From Rhodobacteraceae bacterium CG17_big_fil_post_rev_8_21_14_2_50_63_15 (GTDB lineage Bacteria; Pseudomonadota; Alphaproteobacteria; Rhodobacterales; Rhodobacteraceae): DNA of 43,866 nt. Of the stretch, positions 1 through 8,237 are shown piece by piece (position 1 is the stretch's first letter; each line of letters begins with the position of its first letter). The notes below the pieces were generated by a model that saw only the letters and a program-made list of their open reading frames with translations, made no database searches and was not told the DNA's origin. The DNA is taken from contig PFEY01000015.1 of NCBI GenBank assembly GCA_002783205.1, positions 1 to 43,866 of the forward strand, in the 5' to 3' direction. The translations under genes and the position numbers were made by a program.

Positions 1-652
1 CACCGCGCACAAGGGCGGGCTGGGCTATGATGTCCGCGTCGTGGGGTTTGAAGTGCACAGTTCGATCATGCATCGCGGCGTCAACGCGATCATGACTGCG
101 GCTCCCCTGATCGACTGGGCCAACCGCATGAATGCCGAGAACCGGGCGCGCCCGCCCTCGGATCTGGCCGCGCTGTTCGAGCCGCCCTGGACCACGCTGC
201 ATGTCGGCACCATCTCGGGCGGCACGGCGCATAACATCACCGCCAAGGACTGCCGGTTCGGCATGGATTTTCGGGTCGTGCCGGGGGAGGATCCCGAGGT
301 CTGGGGCGCGCGCTTTCTGGCGCGGGTGGCAGAGGCCGAGGCGGCGATGCAGGCGGTGCATCCGGACACCCGCATCGAGATCACGCCAAAGTTTGTCGTG
401 CCGGGGCTGCAACCCGAAAAGGCGGGCGCAGCGGAAGGTCTGGTGCGCCAGATCACCGGCGACAATGGCCGCCACGTGGTCAGCTACGGCACCGAGGCGG
501 GGCAGTTTCAGGAGGCGGGCTATTCGGCGGTGATCTGTGGCCCCGGCGACATCGCCCAGGCGCATCAGCCCGATGAATACATCTCCGTGGCGCAGTTCGC
601 GGCCGGGCATGACTTCATGCGCGCGCTGCTGACACGGCTCCGGGTCGCCTGA
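1..652 (+). CDS. argE: Acetylornithine deacetylase (ArgE-like, M20 family), 3' part
   Basis: The reading frame is already open at base 2 and ends at the TGA at 650-652, so about 216 C-terminal codons are present. The visible part carries the M20 dimerisation (lid) domain, with a His-Ser-Ser motif (EVHSSIMHRGVNAI) typical of ArgE/DapE-type deacetylases. It continues into the end of the catalytic domain, with GTEAGQFQEAG and a late metal-ligand region, GPGDIAQAHQPDEYI. ArgE hydrolyses N-acetylornithine to ornithine and acetate in the cytosol during arginine synthesis. The assignment to ArgE rather than another M20 deacylase rests on these motifs. The N-terminal half with the first metal ligands is outside the window. 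Confidence 0.8.
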   Translation, partial: TAHKGGLGYDVRVVGFEVHSSIMHRGVNAIMTAAPLIDWANRMNAENRARPPSDLAALFEPPWTTLHVGTISGGTAHNITAKDCRFGMDFRVVPGEDPEVWGARFLARVAEAEAAMQAVHPDTRIEITPKFVVPGLQPEKAGAAEGLVRQITGDNGRHVVSYGTEAGQFQEAGYSAVICGPGDIAQAHQPDEYISVAQFAAGHDFMRALLTRLRVA

Positions 653-729
653 GGGGCGGCGCGTTTCGCGGCGTCATACCACCCGGTCGGGCGGCCGGAT
701 CAGGACATCGCGCGCGGCGGAACTGGTGC

Positions 730-2979
730 TCAGGGCTTGCCGCGCCGGGGGGGCGAGCCGCCGCCCGGACCGGGGCGGGGTCTGCCCGGCGCAGCCTTGC
801 CGGGCGGCTTTGTGCCCGTCTTGCCCGCGGACCATCCTGTCGGTTTATGACCGCTTGCCGGTTTGCCCGGCGGCGTGAAACGCCGCGACGTGTCGGCCGC
901 CGGATTGCGCCTTGGTTTGGCGTCAGGCGATGGCGCGCTGCTGATGTCGGGGGCTTTCGCAAAGGGCTTGGCCGCCGCTTTGCCGAACGGTCTGCTGGCG
1001 GCTCTGGCAAACGGCTTGTCGCCCGGCTTGCCAAAGGATTTGCCACCCGATTTGCCACCCGATTTGCCAGCGGGCTTTTCGCCTGACCGCTCGGACGGCT
1101 TGCCACCCGGCTTGCCCTTGCTGTCGGACCATGGCTTTTTCTCACGAGGTTTGGAGGTGCCCTTCGCCGCGCCGTCGTCGCGTGGTTTGCGGTAGGGCGT
1201 CACGGCTCCGTCGCTGACCGCCCGGGTCATCGGGTCAGGTTGCGGCGGCTCCAGCGGTTTCGGGCGCGGCGTCCGGGGCGTGTGCGTCTTCGCGCCGGCC
1301 ACCACCGGAGCGGGCCGCGAATTGGGACGTTTTGCGCCGCGCGCTGCGGCTGGCGGGGCAGAGTGCGACGTCGCGCGCGGCGCCGGACCGGTTTCGGGAA
1401 CTCCGTCCAGGCGGCGGGCAACGATCCCCTCGTCAAGCTGCCCCTCCGCCCCGAGCGCGCTCAAAAAGCCTGGCAAGCTGGCCTCTGCAAGCTCGACAAG
1501 GGTTTCCGTCGCCTGCACCCGGATCGCCCCGATCGCGGATTTGTCGAGATTGCCGGCGCGGCAGAGGAGCGGCAGGATCCAGCGCGCCTCGGCCCGGTCA
1601 TTGGCCCCGACCGAGAGCGCAAACCAGGTGCTGGGGCCAAAGGCCGCGCGCTCGCGCGCAGGCGCACGGGCGTCGGGCGCCTCCGGCGCGCTCAGCTCCT
1701 CGGGGGCGGACCAGCGCGACTGATAGAGCCGCAGATAGGCGGCGGCGATCTCTTCGGCGCTGTGCAGGGTCAGCAGTTCGGCGGCAAAGGCGGCCTCGGT
1801 CGGGCTGGGGGCTGTGGACCAGACCGGATCGGTCAGGAGACGCTCGCGATCGCGCGCCTCGATATCCTCCGGCGTTGGCGGTGTCGTCCAGTGCGCCGTG
1901 ATCTTGGCGAACTTGAGCAGGCGTTCGGCCTTCTTGACAGCCTTGACCGGCACGATCAGCGCCGAGATGCCCTTGCGCCCGGCACGGCCCGTGCGCCCCG
2001 ATCGGTGCAGGATTCCCTCGGCATTCGTGGGCAGTTCGGCGTGCACCACCAGATCAAGATTGGGCAGGTCGATGCCGCGCGCCGCTACGTCGGTGGCCAC
2101 GCAGACCCGCGCCCGCCCGTCGCGCATCGCTTGCAGCGCATGGGTGCGCTCGCTCTGGCTCAATTCGCCCGAGAGCGAGACGACCGAGAACCCGCGATTG
2201 GTCAGACGCGCCGTCAGCCGCGCCACCATGGCGCGGGTATTGGCAAAGACGATGGCATTCTGCGCATCGTGAAAGCGCAACAGGTTGATCACCGCGCCTT
2301 CGGCGTCCTGCGGTGCGACGGTGAGCGCCTGATACGCGATGTCGGCATGCTGCTTTGCCCCGGTAAGGGTGGTCACGCGCACCGCGTCGCGCTGAAACTG
2401 CTCGGCCAGCTTGGCGATCATCGGCGGCACGGTGGCCGAGAACATCAGCGTGCGCCGGTCTGCGGGGGCGGCGGCCAGCATGAACTCGAGATCCTCGCGA
2501 AAGCCGAGATCGAGCATTTCGTCGGCCTCGTCGAGCACGATGGCGCGCAGACTGGTCATGTCGAGCGCGCCGCGATTGATGTGATCGCAAAGCCGCCCTG
2601 GCGTGCCCACCACGATATGCGCGCCGCGCTCCAGCGCGCGCCGCTCGTCGCGGGCATCCATTCCGCCGACGCAGGCCGCAAGGCGCGCGCCCGCCTCGGC
2701 ATAAAGCCAGCTCAATTCGCGCATCACCTGCATTGCCAGCTCGCGCGTCGGCGCCACGATCAGCGCCAGCGGTGCGGCGGCGGGGGGCAGGCGATCGGCC
2801 TCGCCCAGAAGCGTCGGCGCGATGGCGAGGCCAAAGCCCACCGTCTTGCCCGATCCGGTCTGTGCCGAGACCAGCAGATCGGCCTCGTTGAGTTGGGGAT
2901 CGGTCACTGCCTCCTGCACCGGGGTGAGGGTCTCGTAGCCGCGCGCGGCAAGGGCTTGGGAAAGGGCAGGCAGGATCAT
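730..2979 (-). CDS. DEAD-box ATP-dependent RNA helicase with DbpA-like domain and low-complexity basic tail
   Basis: This 749-residue protein has a full DEAD-box core: Q motif Gln22, Walker A AQTGSGKT at 39-46, PTRELA near 77, GTPGRL near 125, DEAD at 150-153, SAT at 181-183 and the arginine-finger motif HRSGRTGRAGR near 320-330. After the second RecA domain, about residues 435-510 look like the DbpA/CsdA RNA-binding fold. From about residue 560 onward it is a Gly/Lys/Pro/Ser-rich tail with short repeats. Family members remodel rRNA or mRNA, often in ribosome assembly or cold growth. It is transcribed convergently with argE. I see no strong ribosome-binding site before the ATG at 2979, and I did not assign a gene symbol because DeaD, DbpA and RhlE types cannot be separated by eye. 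Confidence 0.9.
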   Translation of the reverse strand: MILPALSQALAARGYETLTPVQEAVTDPQLNEADLLVSAQTGSGKTVGFGLAIAPTLLGEADRLPPAAAPLALIVAPTRELAMQVMRELSWLYAEAGARLAACVGGMDARDERRALERGAHIVVGTPGRLCDHINRGALDMTSLRAIVLDEADEMLDLGFREDLEFMLAAAPADRRTLMFSATVPPMIAKLAEQFQRDAVRVTTLTGAKQHADIAYQALTVAPQDAEGAVINLLRFHDAQNAIVFANTRAMVARLTARLTNRGFSVVSLSGELSQSERTHALQAMRDGRARVCVATDVAARGIDLPNLDLVVHAELPTNAEGILHRSGRTGRAGRKGISALIVPVKAVKKAERLLKFAKITAHWTTPPTPEDIEARDRERLLTDPVWSTAPSPTEAAFAAELLTLHSAEEIAAAYLRLYQSRWSAPEELSAPEAPDARAPARERAAFGPSTWFALSVGANDRAEARWILPLLCRAGNLDKSAIGAIRVQATETLVELAEASLPGFLSALGAEGQLDEGIVARRLDGVPETGPAPRATSHSAPPAAARGAKRPNSRPAPVVAGAKTHTPRTPRPKPLEPPQPDPMTRAVSDGAVTPYRKPRDDGAAKGTSKPREKKPWSDSKGKPGGKPSERSGEKPAGKSGGKSGGKSFGKPGDKPFARAASRPFGKAAAKPFAKAPDISSAPSPDAKPRRNPAADTSRRFTPPGKPASGHKPTGWSAGKTGTKPPGKAAPGRPRPGPGGGSPPRRGKP
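1037..1069. repeat. 12-bp tandem repeat inside the helicase tail
   Basis: The unit GATTTGCCACCC occurs twice in tandem (1037-1048, 1049-1060) and again for nine bases (1061-1069). On the coding (minus) strand it gives repeated Gly-Gly-Lys-Ser units. Repeats of this kind expand or contract by slippage without a frameshift because the unit is four codons, so tail length probably varies between strains. Confidence 0.75.
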
Positions 2980-3157
2980 GGCGGCTCATCTGGTCCGGAG
3001 CAAGGGGTGCGGCTAGGCGCGTAAGGCTGCGACGCATACCGACTTCACGCCGGATTGTATATCGCCAAATGCCAAGGCACGCCACCTCCCCTTGTGGCGG
3101 CGCACCGTTTGCGCCACGCTGGCTCTCATCCAGACCATCCAGCAGGAGTATGCCCCG

Positions 3158-4318
3158 ATGCCCGTCAAGAACCGTTTTGCCGAATTGCAGCGCGACATCA
3201 CCGCGTGGCGCCGCGATATCCACGCCCATCCCGAGATCCTTTACGAGACCCACCGCACCAGTGCCTTCGTTGCCGAAAAGCTGAAGGACTTCGGCTGTGA
3301 CGAGGTGGTGACAGGCATCGGGCGCACCGGTGTGGTGGGTGTGATCCGGGGCAGGGCGACTGGCTCGGGCCGGGTGATCGGGCTGCGCGCGGATATGGAT
3401 GCGCTGCCCATTCACGAGGCGACAGGGGTGGACTACGCGAGCAAGACCCCCGGCGCGATGCATGCCTGCGGCCATGACGGGCACACCGCGATGCTTCTTG
3501 GTGCGGCGCAGTATCTGGCCGAGACGCGCAATTTCGACGGCACCGTCGTGGTGATCTTCCAACCCGCCGAAGAGGGGGGCGCGGGGGGGCGCGCGATGTG
3601 CGAGGACGGTCTGATGGAACGTTTTGGTATTCAGGAGGTCTACGGGATGCACAACTGGCCCGGCCGTCCCGTCGGCAGCTTCGCCATCCGTCCGGGGGCG
3701 TTCTTTGCCGCCACCGACCAGTTCGAGATCGCGCTCACCGGCAAGGGTGGCCACGCCGCCAAGCCGCAAGAGACGGTGGACACGACCGTGATGGCCGCGC
3801 ATCTGGTGACGATGCTGCAAACCATCGCCAGCCGCAACGCCGACCCGGTCGATCAGCTGGTGGTGTCGGTGACGTCCTTTCAGACCTCGTCGACCGCGTT
3901 CAACGTCATTCCGCAGGGTGTACATCTCAAGGGGACAGTCCGTACGATGAGTACGCAGATGCGCGATCTGGCCGAGCAACGCATCAGGGCGCTCTGCACA
4001 CATGTCGCCGCAGGATTTGGTGGGCGGGCGGAGGTGAGCTACTACCGGGGCTATCCGGTCATGGTCAATCACGAGGAACAGACCGAATTCGCAGCATCCG
4101 TTGCCGCAAAAGTCAGCGGCGAATGCGCCGAGGCGCCACTGGTGATGGGCGGCGAGGATTTCGCCTTCATGCTCGAGGAGCGTCCCGGCGCCTATATCCT
4201 GATCGGCAATGGCGCCACCGCGATGGTGCACAGCCCCGATTACAACTTCAATGACGAGGCCATCCCGGCCGGATGCAGCTGGTGGGCGGGCATCGTCGAG
4301 GAGCGGATGCCGGCGTGA
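3158..4318 (+). CDS. M20 family amidohydrolase (hippurate/N-acyl-amino-acid hydrolase type)
   Basis: This 386-residue cytosolic metallo-amidohydrolase starts at the ATG at 3158, which has AGGAG at 3144-3148. The longer frame from 3092 has no such support. Metal ligands of the M20D subfamily are visible: Cys104 and His106 in HACGHDGHT, the Glu pair in PAEEGG (138-139), His165 in MHNWPG and His358 in VHSPDYNFND. The Cys-x-His ligand pair marks the IAA-amino-acid/hippurate hydrolase branch rather than ArgE. Enzymes of this group cleave N-acylated amino acids to a free amino acid and a carboxylate. The natural substrate cannot be read from sequence, and no transporter lies next to it. It runs divergently from the helicase. 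Confidence 0.88.
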   Translation: MPVKNRFAELQRDITAWRRDIHAHPEILYETHRTSAFVAEKLKDFGCDEVVTGIGRTGVVGVIRGRATGSGRVIGLRADMDALPIHEATGVDYASKTPGAMHACGHDGHTAMLLGAAQYLAETRNFDGTVVVIFQPAEEGGAGGRAMCEDGLMERFGIQEVYGMHNWPGRPVGSFAIRPGAFFAATDQFEIALTGKGGHAAKPQETVDTTVMAAHLVTMLQTIASRNADPVDQLVVSVTSFQTSSTAFNVIPQGVHLKGTVRTMSTQMRDLAEQRIRALCTHVAAGFGGRAEVSYYRGYPVMVNHEEQTEFAASVAAKVSGECAEAPLVMGGEDFAFMLEERPGAYILIGNGATAMVHSPDYNFNDEAIPAGCSWWAGIVEERMPA

Positions 4319-4336
4319 GCGCGGATGCGTCGGAAG

Positions 4337-4360
4337 TTGAGTATTTTTGGAACAGTGAAA
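4337..4360 (+). repeat. Roseobacter-type extragenic motif, copy 1
   Basis: The AT-rich stretch TTGAGTATTTTTGGAACAG followed by TGAAA lies in the convergent gap after the amidohydrolase. It resembles 20159-20182 and, less closely, 13580-13602. I recall similar GTATTT-(N)-AAGAA strings as frequent after genes in Rhodobacteraceae, but the role is unknown. Confidence 0.45.
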
Positions 4361-4362
4361 CA

Positions 4363-4385
4363 GGGGCGGGCAATCGACCCGCCCC
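4363..4385. terminator. GC-rich hairpin between convergent genes
   Basis: GGGGCGGG (4363-4370) and CCCGCCCC (4378-4385) form a perfect eight-pair stem with a seven-base loop. It sits between the stop of the amidohydrolase (4318) and the stop of the small secreted protein gene on the other strand (4410). The sequence after the stem is only moderately T-rich on either strand, so its role as a bidirectional terminator is inferred from position and stem strength. Confidence 0.5.
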
Positions 4386-4409
4386 GTTCAGTTTCAGCTT
4401 GCTGGCGCA

Positions 4410-4574
4410 TCAACTCGACGTGGGCACGCAGCTGCGGGTCGCACTGTCATAGGTGGTGCCTGCGGCGCAGGAGAGCGCCTGCTTGCTCTTGTCGTAGTTG
4501 CAGCCGCCCGTGGCGGATGCCAGCGATGGCAAGCTCAGAAGGGCGAGGGTGGCCAATCCGAATGTGAACTTCAT
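4410..4574 (-). CDS. Small secreted Cys-containing protein, possibly CBM14-like
   Basis: This protein has 54 residues. The start chosen is the ATG at 4574, preceded by AGGGAG, and it yields a clean signal peptide (Lys2, hydrophobic core, cleavage after ASA near residue 21). The longer frame up to 4667 would bury this. The mature part is only about 33 residues with three cysteines in the pattern C-(N)-CAAGTTYDSATRSC. That resembles the C-terminal half of a chitin-binding peritrophin-A/CBM14 domain, but it is too short to prove carbohydrate binding. It lies 34 bases downstream of purB on the same strand and may be cotranscribed. The function is unknown. Confidence 0.6.
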   Translation of the reverse strand: MKFTFGLATLALLSLPSLASATGGCNYDKSKQALSCAAGTTYDSATRSCVPTSS

Positions 4575-4608
4575 GATCTGTCTCCCTGTTGAACCGCTTC
4601 GAACTGTA

Positions 4609-5916
4609 TCACGATTCGCCGAAAACCCGCGCGAATATCGTGTCCACATGCTTGGTGTGATAGCCAAGGTCGAATTTTTCAGCGATCTCCGAGCGCGAGA
4701 GCACCGCAGTAACCTCTGGATCGCCGAGAAGTTCGGTCTGGAAATCCTTGCCCTCCTGCCAGACTTTCATCGCGTTGCGCTGAACGAGGGTATAGGCGGC
4801 CTCGCGGCTGACTCCTGCCTGCGTGAGGGCCAGGAGCACCCTTTGCGACATCACGAGACCGCGGAATTTATGCAGGTTTGCCAACATGTTCTGGGGATAG
4901 ATCACCAATTTTTCGATGAGACCGGTGAGGCGGGCGAGCGCGAAATCGAGCGTGACGGTCGTATCGGGGCCGATACTGCGCTCGACTGAGGAATGCGAAA
5001 TGTCGCGTTCGTGCCAGAGCGCCACATTTTCCATCGCAGGCACTACCGCCATCCGCACGAGCCGCGCCAACCCCGTCAGATTCTCGCTCAGCACCGGGTT
5101 GCGCTTGTGCGGCATTGCACTGCTGCCCTTTTGTCCAGCGCTGAAGAATTCCTCGGCTTCGAGGACTTCGGTGCGCTGCATGTGGCGGATCTCGATGGCG
5201 ATATTCTCGATGCTGCTGGCCAGAACGCCGAGCGTTGCAAAAAACGCCGCGTGGCGGTCGCGGGGAATGACCTGCGTGCTGATCGGTTCGGGCCGAAGGC
5301 CGAGTTTCGCACAGACATGTTCCTCGACGCGCGGGTCGATATTGGCAAAGGTGCCGACCGCACCGGAAATCGCCCCCGTTGCCACCTCCGCGCGCGCGGT
5401 TCGGAGGCGAGCGAGATTGCGATCCATCTCGGCGTAGAACCGCGCGAAGGTCAGGCCCATCGTCGTGGGCTCGGCATGGATGCCGTGGCTGCGCCCGATG
5501 CGGACCGTGTCCTTGTGCTCGTAGGCGCGGCGCTTGAGCGCGGCGAGCAGCCCCTCCACGTCCTTGATCAGGATATCGGCGGCGCGGGTAAGCTGCACGT
5601 TGAAGCAGGTGTCGAGCACATCCGAGGAGGTCATCCCCTGATGCACGAAGCGCGCCGCATCCGCACCCACATGTTCGGCCAGATGGGTGAGAAAGGCGAT
5701 GACATCGTGTTTGGTGACAGACTCGATCTCGTCGATCCGCGCCACATCGAATTCCACGTCCCTGGCCTTCCAGACTGCCTCGGCATTTTCGCGCGGGATC
5801 ACGCCCAGATCGGCCATCGCGTCGCAGGCATGGGCCTCAATCTCGAACCAGATGCGAAACTTGGTTTCGGGCGACCAGATGGCCACCATGTCGGGGCGGG
5901 AATAGCGGGGAATCAT
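4609..5916 (-). CDS. purB: Adenylosuccinate lyase
   Basis: This 435-residue protein begins MIPRYSRPDMVAIWSPE, typical of bacterial PurB. The ATG at 5916 has AAGGA about eight bases upstream, so the longer frame to 6015 is rejected. The fumarase/aspartase superfamily signature GSSAMPHKRNP is present, together with the TSSDVLDT and RSHGIHAEPTT segments that hold catalytic Ser/His residues. PurB acts twice in purine synthesis, releasing fumarate from SAICAR and from adenylosuccinate in the cytosol. It is divergent from the DUF6314 gene, with 89 bases between the two starts. Confidence 0.97.
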   Translation of the reverse strand: MIPRYSRPDMVAIWSPETKFRIWFEIEAHACDAMADLGVIPRENAEAVWKARDVEFDVARIDEIESVTKHDVIAFLTHLAEHVGADAARFVHQGMTSSDVLDTCFNVQLTRAADILIKDVEGLLAALKRRAYEHKDTVRIGRSHGIHAEPTTMGLTFARFYAEMDRNLARLRTARAEVATGAISGAVGTFANIDPRVEEHVCAKLGLRPEPISTQVIPRDRHAAFFATLGVLASSIENIAIEIRHMQRTEVLEAEEFFSAGQKGSSAMPHKRNPVLSENLTGLARLVRMAVVPAMENVALWHERDISHSSVERSIGPDTTVTLDFALARLTGLIEKLVIYPQNMLANLHKFRGLVMSQRVLLALTQAGVSREAAYTLVQRNAMKVWQEGKDFQTELLGDPEVTAVLSRSEIAEKFDLGYHTKHVDTIFARVFGES

Positions 5917-6005
5917 CGGCTGTCCTTGCGTTTTGCTGTAGAAAGTTGCTCGGGCGGCTTGTAGTGCCTGGGCGACGTGGCGGCAAGCGAGGGATGGAGG
6001 CTCTG

Positions 6006-6443
6006 ATGCGGCCAAGGCAATTGTGCGATTTCGAGGGCGTCTGGGCGTTTCGGCGAGAGATTGTCGAAGCGCAGGGTGCCCCGATATTCGTGCTTGGACA
6101 AACGCTCTGGTCGCCCGGTGAAGCGGGCCTTGTCTGCGAGGAAACCGGTGTCTTGCAGAAGCCGGGACATCCCCCGATGCAGGTCGGACGACGCACGTTT
6201 TGGGGGCCGGATCTGAGCGTGCGCTTTGCCGATGGGCGGGTCTTTCATCAGGTGCCGGGACTGGGCGGCGCGGTGTCGCATTGGTGCGATCCCGATCAGT
6301 ATGACGGCACCTATGATTTCAGCGAATGGCCTGCCTTTACTGTTGTCTGGCGGGTGCGTGGGCCTCGTAAGGATTACCAAATGCAGACCCGCTATTGGCG
6401 ACGGGGAGATTTATCGGATGAGCGCGAAACCCGAACTGACTGA
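6006..6443 (+). CDS. DUF6314 family protein
   Basis: This is a 145-residue soluble protein with no signal peptide or membrane segment. I chose the ATG at 6006 because GGAGG precedes it at 5997-6001; the frame is open back to 5946. Features I associate with the Rhodobacteraceae family DUF6314 are the early FEGVWAFRREI segment, the central GRVFHQVPGLGGAVSHWCDPDQYDG region (quoted in part: GGAVSHWCDPDQYDGTY) and FTVVWRVRGPRKDY near the C-terminus. The strand-rich pattern suggests a small beta barrel. The function is unknown. The next gene (DUF3445) follows after nine bases, so the two are probably cotranscribed. Confidence 0.75.
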   Translation: MRPRQLCDFEGVWAFRREIVEAQGAPIFVLGQTLWSPGEAGLVCEETGVLQKPGHPPMQVGRRTFWGPDLSVRFADGRVFHQVPGLGGAVSHWCDPDQYDGTYDFSEWPAFTVVWRVRGPRKDYQMQTRYWRRGDLSDERETRTD

Positions 6444-6452
6444 TGTCCTGCC

Positions 6453-7208
6453 GTGACCGGGATTTTCCAGACCGGCCTGCCCTATGATGCGACCGAGGGG
6501 CGTGCCTTGCCAGGGATTGCGCCGCTTGATCTGGCGGATTGGCTTCTGGTGGACGAGGCCTTTGCGGCGCAGATGGCCGAGCGGAAGCGGCTGATTGGCA
6601 CAGGGCGCGAGGACGTGCTTGCGGTCACGCCCGAGGGCGCGGCTGCCGCGCAGGAATTGCTCGATTATGTGCTGATCTGGTTGGCCGAACATGCACCGGG
6701 CTATGAGGTCGGACAAGGCCGCGTGATACGGCCTGATGGTGAGGTGATCGCGATAGACAGGTCAGATCCGATGGGCACGCTGGGGCATCTCGTGCAGGAG
6801 GATCTCTGTCTCCTTGAGAAACGCGGGGACGAGCATGTGCTGACCGCTGCCGTCCTGTGTTTTCCAGCCAGCTGGCGTCTGGCGGACAAGATCAATCGCC
6901 CGCTGACCACCATACACATTCCTGTTGCGCGCTATGACGCTGGTCTTGCGCGTCGCGTGCAGCGGCTCTTTGACGGGGTGCAGGTGGGCCGTCCGCTCTG
7001 GCGGTTCAATGCGTTGCGCTATGCGGATGCAGTTCTGCATCAGCCTCGGCCAAGGGTGCAGCCATCGGCAAATCAACCCTATCCTTATCTGCGCTCGGAG
7101 CGGCAATGCGTGGTGCGTCTGCCGCAGACCGGCGCCTGTGTCTTCTCGATTCACACCTATGTGATAGCCTTGGCTAGCGTGCCGGAACCAACCGCAGGGC
7201 GGGATTGA
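6453..7208 (+). CDS. DUF3445 / heme-dependent oxidative N-demethylase-like protein
   Basis: The protein has 251 residues with a GTG start at 6453. The sequence matches the DUF3445 family: an N-terminal LPGIAPLDLADWLLVDEAF segment, then DRSDPMGTLGHLVQEDLCLLE (quoted in part: GTLGHLVQEDLCLLE), LCFPASWRLADKI, and a late RSERQCVVRLPQTGACVFSIHTY (quoted in part: RLPQTGACVFSIHTY). DUF3445 forms the heme-binding PAS-like subunit of the HODM oxidative N-demethylase described from a Roseovarius strain. No reductase or ferredoxin gene lies beside this copy, so it is a stand-alone member and its substrate is unknown. Its 3' end overlaps the convergent phosphoesterase gene by 35 bases. Confidence 0.75.
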   Translation: MTGIFQTGLPYDATEGRALPGIAPLDLADWLLVDEAFAAQMAERKRLIGTGREDVLAVTPEGAAAAQELLDYVLIWLAEHAPGYEVGQGRVIRPDGEVIAIDRSDPMGTLGHLVQEDLCLLEKRGDEHVLTAAVLCFPASWRLADKINRPLTTIHIPVARYDAGLARRVQRLFDGVQVGRPLWRFNALRYADAVLHQPRPRVQPSANQPYPYLRSERQCVVRLPQTGACVFSIHTYVIALASVPEPTAGRD

Positions 7209-8127
7209 AAAGCGGTTGAATCGTAAAGGGATACGGGGCCTCTGGCGTGACCTGCACGCGAACGGCATGCATGTTTTCGGCGCCGAAGGTTTCCAGCGCA
7301 ATGATGCCGGGGGCGGTTGCCGGAAAGGGTTGGAACATCCGGAACATGTGGCTGTCGCCAAAGATCAGCAGGACCGGGCGACCAAATCGATTTGCCTCCT
7401 CGGTCAGCACATTGGCGAATCGGGCAAATCCCGAATGGCGCAAGAAACCTTCGGCATTCCACGGCAGGCCGAAATCGAATTCGAACATGTCGCCATGGAT
7501 CGCCAGAACCATGGCGCGCGCCTCGGCGGCCTGAGCGACGGCGAACCCTTCGGCGAGCCAGTCGCGATTGGCGGCATCGCGGGCAAAGTATTCCTCTGCG
7601 GTGGCGAGATTCTGCGCCTCGAACCCGTTATTGGATCCCACGACATGCGCGGTGATGAATGCGATGTCGTGCATCATCAGCCGGACATTCTCGGGATACC
7701 CCAGCGCGCTCTGGCTCTCGACGGGGATCGGGCGGGCGCCAAGGCTTTGATCTGGCGTCGCAAAATAGGTGGCGCGGATATGCGCGAGACGTTCGCGCGG
7801 ATCGTGGCCGCCGGCGCGTGGCGCGTGGCAATCGGTCCATTCGTTGTCGCCGGGGGTATAGAGAACGGGCGCCTCGAAGCTGTTGAGAAAGGCCAGTTGT
7901 TCGGCGAGAGCCGCATCCGAACAGGGACTGCCGCCGGATTTGGTATCTCCGACATGGATCACCAGAGCGGGGCGCGCGGCATTGATTGCCTCGATCAGGC
8001 TGGAAAACAAGGCATGGCTTGTCTCCGGCGGGCCATAGGGCATGTCGCCAAGGACCGCAAAGCTGAAGGGTTGCGCCAGCACTGGTCCTGACAACAGAGC
8101 CAGCGCGATGGCAAGCGGCTTGAACAC
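7174..8127 (-). CDS. Periplasmic metallophosphoesterase
   Basis: I propose a GTG start at 8127. GGAGGA lies six to seven bases before it, and the product then begins with a textbook signal peptide, (V/M)FKPLAIALALLSGPVLA, giving 317 residues. ATG codons at 8142 and 8187 are in frame but put charged or polar residues ahead of the signal core. The mature protein shows calcineurin-like phosphoesterase motifs: AVLGDMPYG, HVGDTKSGG, PGDNEWTDC, AIHGDMFEF and a late GDSHMF. The enzyme is probably a periplasmic phosphatase or phosphodiesterase; the substrate is unknown. It follows glmS on the same strand after about 110 bases. Confidence 0.8.
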   Translation of the reverse strand: MFKPLAIALALLSGPVLAQPFSFAVLGDMPYGPPETSHALFSSLIEAINAARPALVIHVGDTKSGGSPCSDAALAEQLAFLNSFEAPVLYTPGDNEWTDCHAPRAGGHDPRERLAHIRATYFATPDQSLGARPIPVESQSALGYPENVRLMMHDIAFITAHVVGSNNGFEAQNLATAEEYFARDAANRDWLAEGFAVAQAAEARAMVLAIHGDMFEFDFGLPWNAEGFLRHSGFARFANVLTEEANRFGRPVLLIFGDSHMFRMFQPFPATAPGIIALETFGAENMHAVRVQVTPEAPYPFTIQPLFNPALRLVPAR

Positions 8128-8186
8128 GGGGGCGTCCTCCATTCCTTCGGTGCTGCTGACGATAGCGATCACGCGCGACAGTGACA

Positions 8187-8219
8187 TGTCGGTTTCCTGT
8201 CGGTTTCCTGTCGGTCCTG
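8187..8219. repeat. 11-bp direct repeat upstream of the phosphoesterase
   Basis: TGTCGGTTTCC occurs at 8187-8197 and 8198-8208, followed by an incomplete third copy (TGTCGGTCCT). On the phosphoesterase (minus) strand this reads as repeated AGGAAACCGACA, which contains a Shine-Dalgarno-like AGGA ahead of the ATG at 8187. Copy-number change could move that alternative start, but the main start is judged to be the GTG at 8127. Confidence 0.55.
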
Positions 8220-8237
8220 TCCGGCACCGGATCGGTC

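Noticed and set aside
1240-3024. Long plus-strand ORF opposite the helicase (594 codons).
   Set aside because: It is a shadow of the helicase gene in a GC-rich region; the helicase has complete DEAD-box motifs and the shadow is Arg/Gly-rich with no family resemblance.
2054-4231. Minus-strand ORF of 725 codons spanning the helicase start and the M20 gene.
   Set aside because: It overlaps two well-supported genes in other frames and has low-complexity composition typical of antisense frames.
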